A DNA stretch of 64,000 nucleotides from Hymenobacter roseosalivarius DSM 11622 (GTDB taxonomy: Bacteria; Bacteroidota; Bacteroidia; Cytophagales; Hymenobacteraceae). Numbering within the stretch: the first letter of the stretch is position 1; the number at the start of each line of letters is the position of its first letter. The notes under the pieces are model-generated. The model made no database searches, was not told the DNA's origin, and saw nothing but the letters and a program-made list of their open reading frames with translations. Of the stretch, positions 25,799-34,119 are shown piece by piece. Position numbers and translations under genes: made by a program. Where the stretch lies: positions 39,666 through 103,665 of the forward strand of contig NZ_FWWW01000068.1 in the NCBI RefSeq assembly GCF_900176135.1. The letters are read 5' to 3'.

Positions 25799-27355
25799 TC
25801 AAGTGGAAGCCAGGTCCTGATTGGCCGGACCAATAAGCAGCTTGCCCAGCGCATCAAACCGGGAGCCGTGGCAGGGACAATCCCAGCTGCTTTCCAGGCC
25901 ATTCCAATGCACCACGCAACCCAGATGCGGGCAGATGGCGGAACACTCATGCGTTTGGCCTTTGGGGTCGCGGTACACGGCTACTTTCGTGAGGCCGCGC
26001 CGCAGTACGGCCCCGGAGCCAGGCTCAATTTCGTCGATGCTCGATACGTCGCCGCCGGTGAGTAGCTCGGTGTACTCAGTGACTACGTTCAGGTTTTCTT
26101 TGACAAACTCATAAGCCGAGGCTGGCCGCAGGGTCACGCGGCCGGGGTCGTAGAGGTCGGCCCACGGGTTGAAGCGGCCTTGGATAAGATCGGTGACCAA
26201 AATGCCCCCCAGCGTGCTGTGGGTCATGCCGTGACCCGAGTCGCCGGTGATAATGTACACGTTGTCCTTATCTAGGGGGTTGCGGCCGGCGTAGCCCAGG
26301 CTGTCGCTGGGCTCCTGCACCTGCCCCGACCAAGCGTAGTCGATCTGCTGCACCATGGGGAACCGCTGGCGGGTCCAGTCTTCGAGGCGCTGCAGGCTGA
26401 GCTCGGGGTCGCCCTGGCCTACTTTATGGTCTTCGCCACCCACCAGCAGCAGGTCGTAGCGCGGAGTGCCGCCGCTGGGGCCTTCGGTTACCTCCTGCAA
26501 GCGGATGTAGTGGTAAGGGTCGGGCGTATCCCAGTATAAAGCCTGTGTTACAGATCCCTTCGGAATGCGCGCCGCAATGGCGTAGGTGCGGTAAGATGAC
26601 TGCTTGGTGTGCATCACCACCCGGTCGTTTACGGGCGTATTAGTCGCCATCACCACGGCTTTGGCGCGCACCGTATGGCCGTCGGCTGTTGTCACGCTGG
26701 CCTCGGAGCCGCTCTGCACCTCAGCTACGTGGGTATTGGTGAAAATTTGCCCCCCAGAGCCTTTAAAACGGCCAATAGCTTCGGCCAGGCCATAGAGGTA
26801 TTTGAGAATGTGAAACTGCCCTTGATTAGGAAACACGAGGCACTCGCCGGTACGAAAGCCCTGGGTGGGCGAGTCAGAAAGGCGCTCGACGCCGGTAAGG
26901 CCGGCGCGGTGGGCGGCTTTCAACTCTTTGTCCAGCTCGCTGGGGTTGCCGTCTTCGGGCAGAAACAGATAGCCGTTGAGGCGTGTGAAGTCACAGTCGA
27001 TCTTTTCTTCCCGCACAATCTGCTCAATCCGGTCGATGGCGGTGCCGTGACTTTCGGCGGCCAGCCGGGCTCCTTTCTCCCCAAACAACTGCTCCAGCCG
27101 GGTGTAGCGGTCATCGAGGGCGTTGGAGAGGTGGGCCGTGGTGCGGCCCGATTCGCCGCTGGCTAGCTGCCCGCTTTCCAGCACGATTACTTTCTTGCCC
27201 TCGCGCAGCAACAGGTAAGCGGTAGTAAGGCCGGCAATGCCCGCGCCCACTACTACCACATCGGCGGTCAGGTCCTGGGTGAGCGAAGGAAACTCGGGGG
27301 TGGGGGCGATGGTGCCAAACCACGAGGGTTGGGTAGCGGCAGAAGTTTGTTTCAT
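25799..27355 (-). CDS. FAD-dependent oxidoreductase with C-terminal Rieske [2Fe-2S] domain
   Basis: The 518-residue protein joins two domains. Residues about 30-420 are a DAO-type flavoenzyme with the dinucleotide motif VVVGAGIAGL and SGESGRTTAHL. The C-terminal 100 residues are a Rieske domain with the cluster ligands CPHLGC (475-480) and CPCHGS (493-498). Similar fusions are annotated as glycine/D-amino-acid oxidase-like proteins in many bacteria. The Rieske part suggests electrons leave the flavin through the iron-sulfur cluster rather than going straight to oxygen. The substrate is unknown. No signal peptide is seen. It stands alone with its own terminator. Confidence 0.85.
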   Translation of the reverse strand: MKQTSAATQPSWFGTIAPTPEFPSLTQDLTADVVVVGAGIAGLTTAYLLLREGKKVIVLESGQLASGESGRTTAHLSNALDDRYTRLEQLFGEKGARLAAESHGTAIDRIEQIVREEKIDCDFTRLNGYLFLPEDGNPSELDKELKAAHRAGLTGVERLSDSPTQGFRTGECLVFPNQGQFHILKYLYGLAEAIGRFKGSGGQIFTNTHVAEVQSGSEASVTTADGHTVRAKAVVMATNTPVNDRVVMHTKQSSYRTYAIAARIPKGSVTQALYWDTPDPYHYIRLQEVTEGPSGGTPRYDLLLVGGEDHKVGQGDPELSLQRLEDWTRQRFPMVQQIDYAWSGQVQEPSDSLGYAGRNPLDKDNVYIITGDSGHGMTHSTLGGILVTDLIQGRFNPWADLYDPGRVTLRPASAYEFVKENLNVVTEYTELLTGGDVSSIDEIEPGSGAVLRRGLTKVAVYRDPKGQTHECSAICPHLGCVVHWNGLESSWDCPCHGSRFDALGKLLIGPANQDLAST

Positions 27356-27467
27356 AGTAGAGAGTGGGCGTGGAATACAGTGTTCATGTTGTACGCCAAG
27401 CTACTAGGTCGAGTTCAGGAAGGGTACGTCTCCAAAAACAATTGCCAAATAGCCGCGTGTTAGCGGG

Positions 27468-28382
27468 CTATAAATGCAACTCCGGTGGAATGGGTAACTG
27501 GTAGTTTTCTCCAGCACTCAGAAAATGCAGGCGCAGGTCGCGGATGGTGAAGGGCGTATCGGGGTTGATCTCGTAAATATTGTTTCTGGTGCATTCATCC
27601 GCTTCCAGAATGGTAACCAAACCACTGCCAATTACCTCCACATCATAGCCATTCCGCACCAGTATGGCTGTATCTTCTTCTAGGCCCAACCCTAGGCAAC
27701 TTGGATTGGTAGCAATAATCTGCGCCATGCGGGCGATGCGGCCCCGCGCAATGAAGTGGGTGTCAATGGCTACATCGTGCATAAACTGTAGCCCGGTGGT
27801 AATGGATATTTCACCTTTGCGGAAGCCGGCATCGTTGAGGCCCTGATAAATCATTGGGGTGGATAAGGCTGACGCGCCGGCGCTAGTGCCACCGATAAGA
27901 ATTTCATCATACGTATAGCGCTCCTTTAGGCGTATCAGCATCTTGGTGCCCCCAAGCAGGCCCGTAAGGCGCAACTGGTCGCCACCGGTAAAATAAAAGC
28001 CAGTGGCTTCATTAATCAAGTCGAGAGTAGCCTCACTACTAGCATCCTCTCGCTCACGCACATCCAAGACTTGAACCCGCTTGATGCCCAAACGGGGAAA
28101 TACTTCGAGGTAATCTTCTGCCGCTTCCTTCGGCTCAGTAGAAGCGATGGGCAGCACCAACACCAGCGGATCATTGCCTTTTAGCTCCTCACAGAAGCGT
28201 CGGAGGATAGCTTCTGGCGCAAAATTCCGGTTTTTGTCTTGATTGGAGCCTCTTTCGGGGGTTTCCCCTTTGTTTTCGTGCCCTCCAACGGCTAGCAGCA
28301 TGCCTTTGGGTGTGGGGCAGGTGTCTCTGTGGCCCTTTAGCGGGTCCTGTTTGGGCGCGGAATTCTTCTTTTTGGTGGGCAT
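27468..28382 (-). CDS. Cyanophycinase-like peptidase (family S51)
   Basis: A 304-residue serine exopeptidase with the S51 nucleophile elbow GTSAGA (Ser167), TGGDQ before it and the DTHF segment after it (AIDTHFIARGR). Cyanophycinase cuts cyanophycin, a poly-Asp-Arg store, to dipeptides. No cyanophycin synthetase is in the window, so the true substrate may be another beta-linked Asp peptide. The first 35 residues are basic and polar, without a signal. I start at the MPTKKK Met (28382) because the 14 codons before it are not conserved-looking. Confidence 0.85.
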   Translation of the reverse strand: MPTKKKNSAPKQDPLKGHRDTCPTPKGMLLAVGGHENKGETPERGSNQDKNRNFAPEAILRRFCEELKGNDPLVLVLPIASTEPKEAAEDYLEVFPRLGIKRVQVLDVREREDASSEATLDLINEATGFYFTGGDQLRLTGLLGGTKMLIRLKERYTYDEILIGGTSAGASALSTPMIYQGLNDAGFRKGEISITTGLQFMHDVAIDTHFIARGRIARMAQIIATNPSCLGLGLEEDTAILVRNGYDVEVIGSGLVTILEADECTRNNIYEINPDTPFTIRDLRLHFLSAGENYQLPIPPELHL

Positions 28383-28476
28383 ATAGGAAAGAGTAGGAGA
28401 GAGTAGATGGAACGCACCCTGCATGCGTAATTCTGCCCCTCTGAGTTGCCCACCTTTTCAGCCTACTTAACAGCTC

Positions 28477-28505
28477 CGCGCAAAACGCGGCTGGGGGGCT
28501 TTTTT
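28477..28505 (+). other. Hairpin with G6C-T motif, possible rightward terminator without an upstream gene
   Basis: A 5-bp CCGCG/CGCGG stem is followed by CTGGGGGGCTTTTTT. It resembles a terminator on the plus strand, but no plus-strand gene precedes it; the nearest gene starts leftward at 28382. It may be a remnant or simply an instance of the dispersed motif. Confidence 0.4.
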
Positions 28506-28689
28506 AAGCGGGGTTATGATGGATAATTGATAATCAAATGATTGAATAAAATATAGGTCGTCATGCATATTAGAGTGAGCTCAGCAGTTGCTAGTAGTTT
28601 ATCCAACTAAAAATCCGTACTACTACCAACTAAAATAGGTATGTATTCGGTGGCCTCGCCGAGCTTATTCCCGTTTATGCATCTACCAC

Positions 28690-28724
28690 AAAAAGCCCCC
28701 CGCTACGTGCCAACGTGCGCGGGG
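28690..28724 (-). terminator. Second leftward terminator after the response regulator
   Basis: CCCCGC (28698-28703) pairs with GCGGGG (28719-28724), with an inner ACGT/ACGT pair. On the minus strand it is followed by GGGC and five T. It would stop transcripts from the response regulator gene at 28864-29511 that pass the palindrome at 28801-28844. Confidence 0.6.
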
Positions 28725-28800
28725 AGCAGTACCATCCCTCGCTCCCGCAGACGTTTATTAATAGAAGCCTCTCTGCGCTATGAAAACAACCAGACTACCA

Positions 28801-28844
28801 AAAACAGGAGCGGCCGCCAGATATCTGGCGGCCACTCCTGTTTT
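28801..28844. terminator. Bidirectional intrinsic terminator
   Basis: A 44-nt near-perfect palindrome, AAAACAGGAG then GGCCGCCAGAT and their complements, with one C/A mismatch. Both ends are A/T runs, so it can end transcripts in either direction. It starts 20 nt past the stop of the leftward response regulator gene. Confidence 0.85.
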
Positions 28845-28863
28845 ACGGGGCTCTATGTACGCT

Positions 28864-29511
28864 TTATTCGATTAGTCCTTCGCTGACGGCGAACTTGATG
28901 AGGGCGGCGGTGTTTTTGGCCTGGGTTTTCTCGATGATGTTCTGGCGGTGGGTCTCGATGGTGCGCTTGCTGGTGAAGAGCTTGTCGGCAATCTCGGCGT
29001 TGGTCAGGCCCTCGGCAATGAGCGTGAGCACCTCCAGCTCCCGCTTCGATAAGTCGTTCGTTTTGCGGGTCGTGGCCTCTGATAGCGAGTTGCCCGCAGT
29101 TATCTGCTGAAGCAGATTCATTCCTATCTCGGTGCCTAGGTACTGCCGGCCGGCCGCCACCATGCGGATGGCATGAGAAATTTCGGCTATGTCGGCGTTT
29201 TTGAGCACATACCCCGAAGCGCCCGCGTTCAGCATGCGCGCCACGTAGTTGGGGTGATCGAGCATGGAAAGAACGAGTACTTTCACCTCCGGGAAATCCT
29301 GCCGCAGGTGTGGCATGGCTCCGAAGCCATCCAGAACGGGCATATTCACGTCCATCAGCACTACGTCGCAAGGGGTAAGTGTCAGCTTATCAAGCAATTC
29401 CTGACCATTGCCGGCCTCCGCCGTGATTTCCAACCCGGCATCCTCGGTAAGCAGGGCGCGAATGCCATCACGGATGATGGCATGGTCGTCGGCTAAAATT
29501 AGTCGAATCAT
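28864..29511 (-). CDS. NarL/LuxR-family response regulator (copy 1)
   Basis: A 215-residue response regulator. The receiver domain (about 1-120) has the acidic pair ADD, phosphoacceptor Asp54 in VLMDVNMP, and the conserved Lys in GYVLKNAD. The LuxR helix-turn-helix (about 150-210) reads LSKRELEVL...GLTNAEIADKLF. The frame is open to 29565, but the receiver begins at the MIRLIL Met (29511). No histidine kinase is adjacent, so its partner lies elsewhere. The DNA for its output domain (28882-29053) is identical over 172 bp to that of the divergent regulator at 30113-30763, so both should bind the same DNA sites while answering different inputs. Confidence 0.9.
   Translation of the reverse strand: MIRLILADDHAIIRDGIRALLTEDAGLEITAEAGNGQELLDKLTLTPCDVVLMDVNMPVLDGFGAMPHLRQDFPEVKVLVLSMLDHPNYVARMLNAGASGYVLKNADIAEISHAIRMVAAGRQYLGTEIGMNLLQQITAGNSLSEATTRKTNDLSKRELEVLTLIAEGLTNAEIADKLFTSKRTIETHRQNIIEKTQAKNTAALIKFAVSEGLIE
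28882..29053 (-). repeat. Perfect 172-bp inverted repeat, left arm
   Basis: I compared this stretch base by base with 30571-30742 on the other strand and found no difference. It encodes the LuxR DNA-binding domain. Identity stops abruptly at both ends, while the receiver-coding DNA of the two genes is well diverged. This points to recent gene conversion or duplication of the output domain alone. Confidence 0.9.
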
Positions 29512-30112
29512 AAGGCAAGAGTAGAGGTGGCCAATAAAGGAGGAACCGTGCGGGAATAACACCAATTATGGTAAAATCAGTTCTTTGAGCTGTGAACACG
29601 CATGAGTATAAGTTAGTTAAATGCAGCGTTCGTGCTCCAAAACAAGGAGCAACTCCAACCATCTATACCGGCATACAGCACCGCGACAACGGGTTCCGGC
29701 AGCTTCCAGCGCTCTAGGTAGCTGCTTACTCACTACTCGGCTTCAACGTTGTGTTTACGGGTGATTTTTAGGCTTATTAAAGTCGCTTGACAAAGCAAAG
29801 GTTTGTCGCAAAACCTGATCCGCTGGGATACGAACCCGAAAATCACCCAGCTACGGACAAACTTATTTGGACGACCGGTATGAAAAGAACAGTCCGGAAT
29901 AATACGTATATATTACGTACTTATAACAAGCGGATAAGCTGAAACTGGTTGTTTAGCTCGTGGTAAGTATGGGTTTTGGCAACTGAAAATGATAGCTCAA
30001 ATCGCAGCTTTTATCTTGTGAAAGTCTGCTGCGAAAACCTGGACCTCTAATTAAAACATCAGCCCCTTCCTCCGGTTACCCTTTCCCTGTTCAGCTACCA
30101 TACCTACTAATC
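29512..30112. other. Shared upstream region of two divergent response regulators
   Basis: About 600 nt between the two starts, A/T-rich and without a supported gene. It must hold both promoters, but I found no exact TTG-N19-TAnnTTTG match. Short inverted pieces such as TTGACAAAGC near 29786 and TTTGTCGC near 29812 are suggestive of binding sites but not convincing. This region is the core of the potentially invertible segment. Confidence 0.5.
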
Positions 30113-30763
30113 ATGATTCGCATCATTTTAATAGATGATCACGCTATCATCCGCGACGGCATCCGCTCCCTACTCCGCGAAGAACCCGGACTGGAGGTAG
30201 TGGGGGAAGCCAGCAGCGGTCAGGAACTGCTGAACACCCTGGCAACCACGCCCTGCGACGTAGTAGTGCTCGACCTGAATATGCCTGGCACTGATGGCTT
30301 TACTACCATCCCGCTGCTGCGCGAGCGCCACCCGGAGGTGCGGATTCTGGTGCTGTCGATGCTGGATAATGAGCGCTACGTGGTGCAGGCCATCGGTTTG
30401 GGCGCTTCAGGCTATGCCCTCAAGAGCACGAGCCGGGCCGAGCTGGTATATGCCATCAATACCGTGGCGGCGGGGCAGCCGTACTTGTGCACCGTAATTG
30501 GGCTGGCCCTGCTGCAAAAGTTGCACTCGCTGAAATCGCCCGGCAGCGCTACTGCCAAAGCGGCCAGTGGCTTATCGAAGCGGGAGCTGGAGGTGCTCAC
30601 GCTCATTGCCGAGGGCCTGACCAACGCCGAGATTGCCGACAAGCTCTTCACCAGCAAGCGCACCATCGAGACCCACCGCCAGAACATCATCGAGAAAACC
30701 CAGGCCAAAAACACCGCCGCCCTCATCAAGTTCGCCGTCAGCCAGGGCATGCTGGCCGACTAA
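30113..30763 (+). CDS. NarL/LuxR-family response regulator (copy 2)
   Basis: A 216-residue paralogue of the regulator at 28864-29511. The receiver has IDDH at 7-10, Asp54 in VVLDLNMP and Lys in GYALKSTS. The output domain is the same LuxR helix-turn-helix, encoded by DNA identical over 172 bp (30571-30742). The two receivers differ at many positions, for example in the alpha4-beta5 region (YVVQAIGLGASGYALK against YVARMLNAGASGYVLK). The tails also differ (QGMLAD against EGLIE). It is transcribed away from copy 1, with a 600-nt gap. No kinase gene is nearby. Confidence 0.92.
   Translation: MIRIILIDDHAIIRDGIRSLLREEPGLEVVGEASSGQELLNTLATTPCDVVVLDLNMPGTDGFTTIPLLRERHPEVRILVLSMLDNERYVVQAIGLGASGYALKSTSRAELVYAINTVAAGQPYLCTVIGLALLQKLHSLKSPGSATAKAASGLSKRELEVLTLIAEGLTNAEIADKLFTSKRTIETHRQNIIEKTQAKNTAALIKFAVSQGMLAD
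30571..30742 (+). repeat. Perfect 172-bp inverted repeat, right arm
   Basis: Exact reverse complement of 28882-29053. Recombination between the arms would flip the 1.5-kb segment between them, exchanging the receiver-encoding 5' parts of the two regulator genes between the two 3' ends. Confidence 0.9.
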
Positions 30764-31089
30764 AAAGCCCCCGGCGGCAGAAAACTTATTTACGGGTCTG
30801 ACAACTGCTCTGGCTCAAGGTAGCCCCGGAATTCCACGTTAAAAGCGTAGCAGTGCCATTTCCGAGCAACCCTCACAGCTTATCTTTATCCTGCCGGATA
30901 AGGATCCGATATAGCTGCCGCAGCTGCCACTGCGGCAGCGTAAGGAGTGAAAACACGGTCTGGAGCCGAAAAACGCCGTTGCGTAGGTACTTGCGGGCGG
31001 AGGTGGTAACGGTGCTGGGCAGCACCCGAAACGGGCACAGCTTACGGGAATCAGCGTTGAAATTTGCCCCCCGCATGGTTACGGTAAAC
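30764..31089. other. Intergenic region between response regulator and tRNA
   Basis: About 325 nt. A frame at 30853-31275 overlaps the tRNA gene and is rejected. TGCCGCAGCTGCCACTGCGGCAG near 30913 forms an imperfect hairpin, and AAATTTGCCCCCC near 31060 is an instance of the dispersed motif. I see no gene. Confidence 0.5.
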
Positions 31090-31121
31090 ATAAGAACCCG
31101 CTTCCTGCATCAGGAAGCGGG
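31090..31121 (-). terminator. Hairpin downstream of tRNA-Arg
   Basis: CCCGCTTCCTG (31097-31107) pairs perfectly with CAGGAAGCGGG (31111-31121) around a 3-nt loop. On the minus strand it follows the tRNA 3' end by 4 nt and is trailed by TTCTTATGTTT, a weak T tract. It probably ends the tRNA transcript. Confidence 0.7.
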
Positions 31122-31125
31122 CTCT

Positions 31126-31200
31126 TGGTGGCCCCGGCGAGAATCGAACTCACATCTAAAGTTTAGGAAACCCTTGTTCTATCCGTTGAACTACGGGGCC
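31126..31200 (-). tRNA. tRNA-Arg (anticodon CCU)
   Basis: The minus strand folds as a cloverleaf. The acceptor stem GGCCCCG/CGGGGCC is followed by discriminator A and an encoded CCA (31126-31128). The D arm is GTTC/GAAC. The anticodon stem AGGGT/ACTTT has two G-U pairs and a TTCCTAA loop. The T arm is TGTGAGTTCGATTCTCGC-like. The loop puts CCU at the anticodon, reading AGG, a rare Arg codon in this GC-rich genome. Confidence 0.9.
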
Positions 31201-31328
31201 GGATGCGCGGGTGGGGTAAAGGTAGCCCCAAACCATCGGCTCAGCCAAACCCGGCGCTGGGGTGCCTGCGTATAGGCGGCAGGCGCGGCGACTGTCGCGC
31301 GGCTCGTTTCAAGAATTTCTGTTTTCGC

Positions 31329-32501
31329 ATGGGCTTACTGGAGGATTTGCACGCGTCGCGCCGGGCAGCAGGGAGCGGGCGCGAAGTGCCCGCCGGTGCC
31401 GACGACGATGGGTTGCAGCCGGCTCTGCTGTTCATTCCCGATATCAGCGGCTTCACGCGGTTTATTGAAGCCTCGGACAGCCCCCTGGCTCCCTTCCTGA
31501 TTGCCGACCTGCTCGAAATCCTGATTGAGGCGAACACGCTGGATATGCAGGTGTCGGAGATTCAGGGTGATGCGATTCTGTTTTATCGGTTGGGACCGCC
31601 GCCGCCGGTGCAGGAGTTGGTGGAGCAATGCCGCCGCATCTTCCTCGATTTTCAGAATTACCTCCGCCTGGTGGAGCGCGACAATGCTTCAGCGCTGGGC
31701 GCGGCATTGCGGGCCCACGATCTGACTCTGAAGATAGTAGTGCACTACGGCCGGGTGAACGTGGCCCAGATCAGGGAGTTTACCAAGCTAATGGGCCGCG
31801 ACGTGATTGTGGTGCATCGCCTGCTCAAAAATAACATCAGCGGTGGCGAATACCTGCTGCTCTCGGAGGGCTACCTCAAAACGCAGACGCTTACCGATTT
31901 GAAGCGCAGCTTTTCCTGGACGCGCCTGCTGGGGGGCAAAACCACCTACGAATACCTCGGCGACATCAACTACCGCTACGCCCACCTCACGCCCCTGCGC
32001 CTGCTGCTCAACGGGCATCACGCGCCCGATGGGATGCCCAGTGGCCGCGGCAATTCGCTGAAGGTGCGCCACACCGTGCGTGTTCCCGCAGCCTACGCCT
32101 TGCGGCTGGTGCGTAATCTGCGCTTGCGCTACCGGTGGCTGGAGGGCGGCACCGCCGTACACTACGACCTCAGCAAATCCGACCGCTTGGGCACCAGCTA
32201 CAAAGTAGATGTCAACCAGGGGCAGATTGACTTCCAGACGGTGCAGAGCTTTCAGGGGGAAGAGCGCATCGAGTACGTGGAGAAAATCTCACACTTCCGG
32301 CTGTTTCCTAACTCCCTGCTGTTCTTTTTCATCGAGGCCGTAGACGAGCAATCCTGCCTTATTACCCTCGATTTTCGCTACGGCTACGTCGCCAGCCCTC
32401 ACCCCCTGATTCGCTTTGGGCAGTTGCGCCGCGTACACCGCTTCTGGGGTCGTTCCCTTCGTAGTCTGGTCGCTTTGGGCGAGCGGATGGCGAAGGTGTA
32501 G
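31329..32501 (+). CDS. DUF2652 protein: class III nucleotide-cyclase-like domain plus C-terminal domain
   Basis: A 390-residue protein. Residues about 33-175 resemble a class III adenylyl/guanylyl cyclase homology domain: LLFIPDISGFTRF puts Asp38 where the first metal-binding Asp should be, QGDAILFY holds the second (Asp81), and LMGRDVIVVHRL matches the region of the transition-state Asn and Arg but has Ile in place of Asn. The C-terminal half looks like a SRPBCC-type ligand-binding domain. Whether it still makes a cyclic nucleotide is uncertain. The frame is open from 31203, but that part crosses the tRNA flank, so I start at ATG 31329. It converges on an HD-DUF5706 gene across a shared terminator. 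Confidence 0.75.
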   Translation: MGLLEDLHASRRAAGSGREVPAGADDDGLQPALLFIPDISGFTRFIEASDSPLAPFLIADLLEILIEANTLDMQVSEIQGDAILFYRLGPPPPVQELVEQCRRIFLDFQNYLRLVERDNASALGAALRAHDLTLKIVVHYGRVNVAQIREFTKLMGRDVIVVHRLLKNNISGGEYLLLSEGYLKTQTLTDLKRSFSWTRLLGGKTTYEYLGDINYRYAHLTPLRLLLNGHHAPDGMPSGRGNSLKVRHTVRVPAAYALRLVRNLRLRYRWLEGGTAVHYDLSKSDRLGTSYKVDVNQGQIDFQTVQSFQGEERIEYVEKISHFRLFPNSLLFFFIEAVDEQSCLITLDFRYGYVASPHPLIRFGQLRRVHRFWGRSLRSLVALGERMAKV

Positions 32502-32547
32502 GAGTTGAGGCTAATTGTTGGGATGCCGCCACTTATTTAATTTAACT

Positions 32548-32581
32548 AAAAAAGCCCCCCGGATTATCCGGAGGGCTTTTT
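32548..32581. terminator. Bidirectional terminator between DUF2652 and HD-DUF5706 genes
   Basis: AAAAAAGCCC...CCGGAT and ATCCGG...GGGCTTTTT pair around TT. With A and T runs on both sides it serves the convergent genes on either side. The left arm carries the G6C motif. Confidence 0.88.
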
Positions 32582-32604
32582 GATTGGTAGATAGAACGCC
32601 AGAC

Positions 32605-33831
32605 TTACGCCTTATATAGCAGCACAATGCCGAAAGACAAGGCCGTCAGAATCAGGCCGACCATGAAGATGGTATAGCTGATGCGCAGCAGCCGGTACTT
32701 GCGGCTCAGCACCTCGCCCAGATAATAAATGTCGGTTATCATGTTGGTGTACATCAGATCCTTGTCGCGCATCAGCTCGTTCATGCCGCCCTGAAAATCG
32801 TCGAGGCTGAGCTTGGTGAAGTTGCCGAAGAACAGGATATTGATGCGGCGGTTGGTGGCAATGGCCGGGCTTTTCTTGAGCCACTTAAAGGTCGTCACGT
32901 CGGGCTGGGCCGAGAGAATAGCCGATACCACCGAGCCCAGCGCCGTGGCTACCAGCAGGCCCATGGGCACCGTCAGGATAGGATTGCGGGTGAAGGCCGG
33001 CCCAATCGACGAGGTTTTGGCCCCCAAGTAGGTAATAAGGATGGACAGAATAACCGCGTTCAGGCTGATCATCATATTAGCCTTATTGTCAGCCATCTGC
33101 GAGAGCGATACGTGGTTGTCGTACGTCGTTCGAAACATGGTTTCGACGCCACGCTTGCCCTCGGCAAAGTTGCCCTGTACTTCCTCTTTCTTTTTCTTCT
33201 CTTTTTTCTCAATCTTCTTCAGGCGCTTTTTCTGCTCTTTCACATTCGCCTTGTACTGCTCACCGTAGCGCTCCTTGGCCGCGTGCGAACGAAACTTGGA
33301 CGAGAGCAGGAAGGTGAATTGAATTTCGGCCCATTCCGTGTTCGAGTAGCTACGGCCTAGTACAGCCTCCCACTCGGCGCGCAGCAGCTCACCGGAAGCG
33401 CAAAAATCTTCCCGCCCCAGGCTGCACAAGTCCGCATCGACGAGGATCTGCTGAAGCTCCGTTTCGCGGGGCTCATCGCGGTGCGTCGCCCTTATCATCT
33501 CCCGAACTACCGCAATCCGGTCAGTGGGGTAGCCCTGCTCCTGCAGCCACTCGCCGGCCCGCTCCATGCTGCGGTACTCGTGGCCGTCGTACGTATCGAG
33601 GTAGCCCGTATCATGAAACCAGGCGGCCAGCTCCAGTGCTTCCTGGTTGCTGGCATCCAGCTCGGCGGCCTCCCCCAGCGCCCGCACTTCTTTCACCGTG
33701 AGGGTAGTATGTTTGAGGGAATGATAAACGAGCTGCTTAGGCAACTTTTCCTCGAAAAGTGTCGTGATATAAGTCTTCGCCTGCCGCAGTATTTCTGCTT
33801 TAGCCTTTTTAATAACAGGGGTTGTCTCCAT
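32605..33831 (-). CDS. HD-domain protein with C-terminal DUF5706 (PycTM-like) membrane domain
   Basis: A 408-residue protein with two parts. Residues about 15-200 form an HD phosphohydrolase with SLKH, the HD pair in WFHDTG (73-74), DGHEY and VDAD as likely metal ligands. A Lys-rich linker (about 206-228) leads to a DUF5706 domain with NHVSLSQMADNKANMMISL at about 243-261 and three membrane helices (about 256-274, 286-306, 384-406). DUF5706-type domains are the transmembrane effectors of the Pycsar cyclic-pyrimidine anti-phage systems. HD enzymes often cut nucleotides, so the protein may sense or degrade a nucleotide at the membrane. The start could be 33870; I prefer METTPV at 33831. Confidence 0.8.
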   Translation of the reverse strand: METTPVIKKAKAEILRQAKTYITTLFEEKLPKQLVYHSLKHTTLTVKEVRALGEAAELDASNQEALELAAWFHDTGYLDTYDGHEYRSMERAGEWLQEQGYPTDRIAVVREMIRATHRDEPRETELQQILVDADLCSLGREDFCASGELLRAEWEAVLGRSYSNTEWAEIQFTFLLSSKFRSHAAKERYGEQYKANVKEQKKRLKKIEKKEKKKKEEVQGNFAEGKRGVETMFRTTYDNHVSLSQMADNKANMMISLNAVILSILITYLGAKTSSIGPAFTRNPILTVPMGLLVATALGSVVSAILSAQPDVTTFKWLKKSPAIATNRRINILFFGNFTKLSLDDFQGGMNELMRDKDLMYTNMITDIYYLGEVLSRKYRLLRISYTIFMVGLILTALSFGIVLLYKA

Positions 33832-34119
33832 GAGGGAAGTTAAGATGCCGGGCTGATGGGATGTACCCAATGCTTCTAATTGGCTTAAAACGCGAATTGG
33901 TTCCTGAGGTTTTTAGCAATAGCTCAACCGTACGGCGTCTGCCTGCGTAGGGCAGGCCATTGCGGATGGCTAATACGACTCAATACTGGGTCGTAAAGGT
34001 CATGTTTTAAGTTTACCAATTTTTAATTAAACTTTTACGGGTTTTTTAACTTCGGTACCACTCAGAATGTACGCTGATTTCGTCTTCTACTATTTACAAT
34101 TGCTAGTTTTTACTTCCTT

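Noticed and set aside
30853..31275. 140-residue plus-strand frame
   Set aside because: It runs across the tRNA-Arg gene on the other strand.
31329..33831. A complete Pycsar defence operon
   Set aside because: The two genes are convergent with a terminator between them, and the cyclase domain has an altered Asn position, so only a possible relationship is reported.
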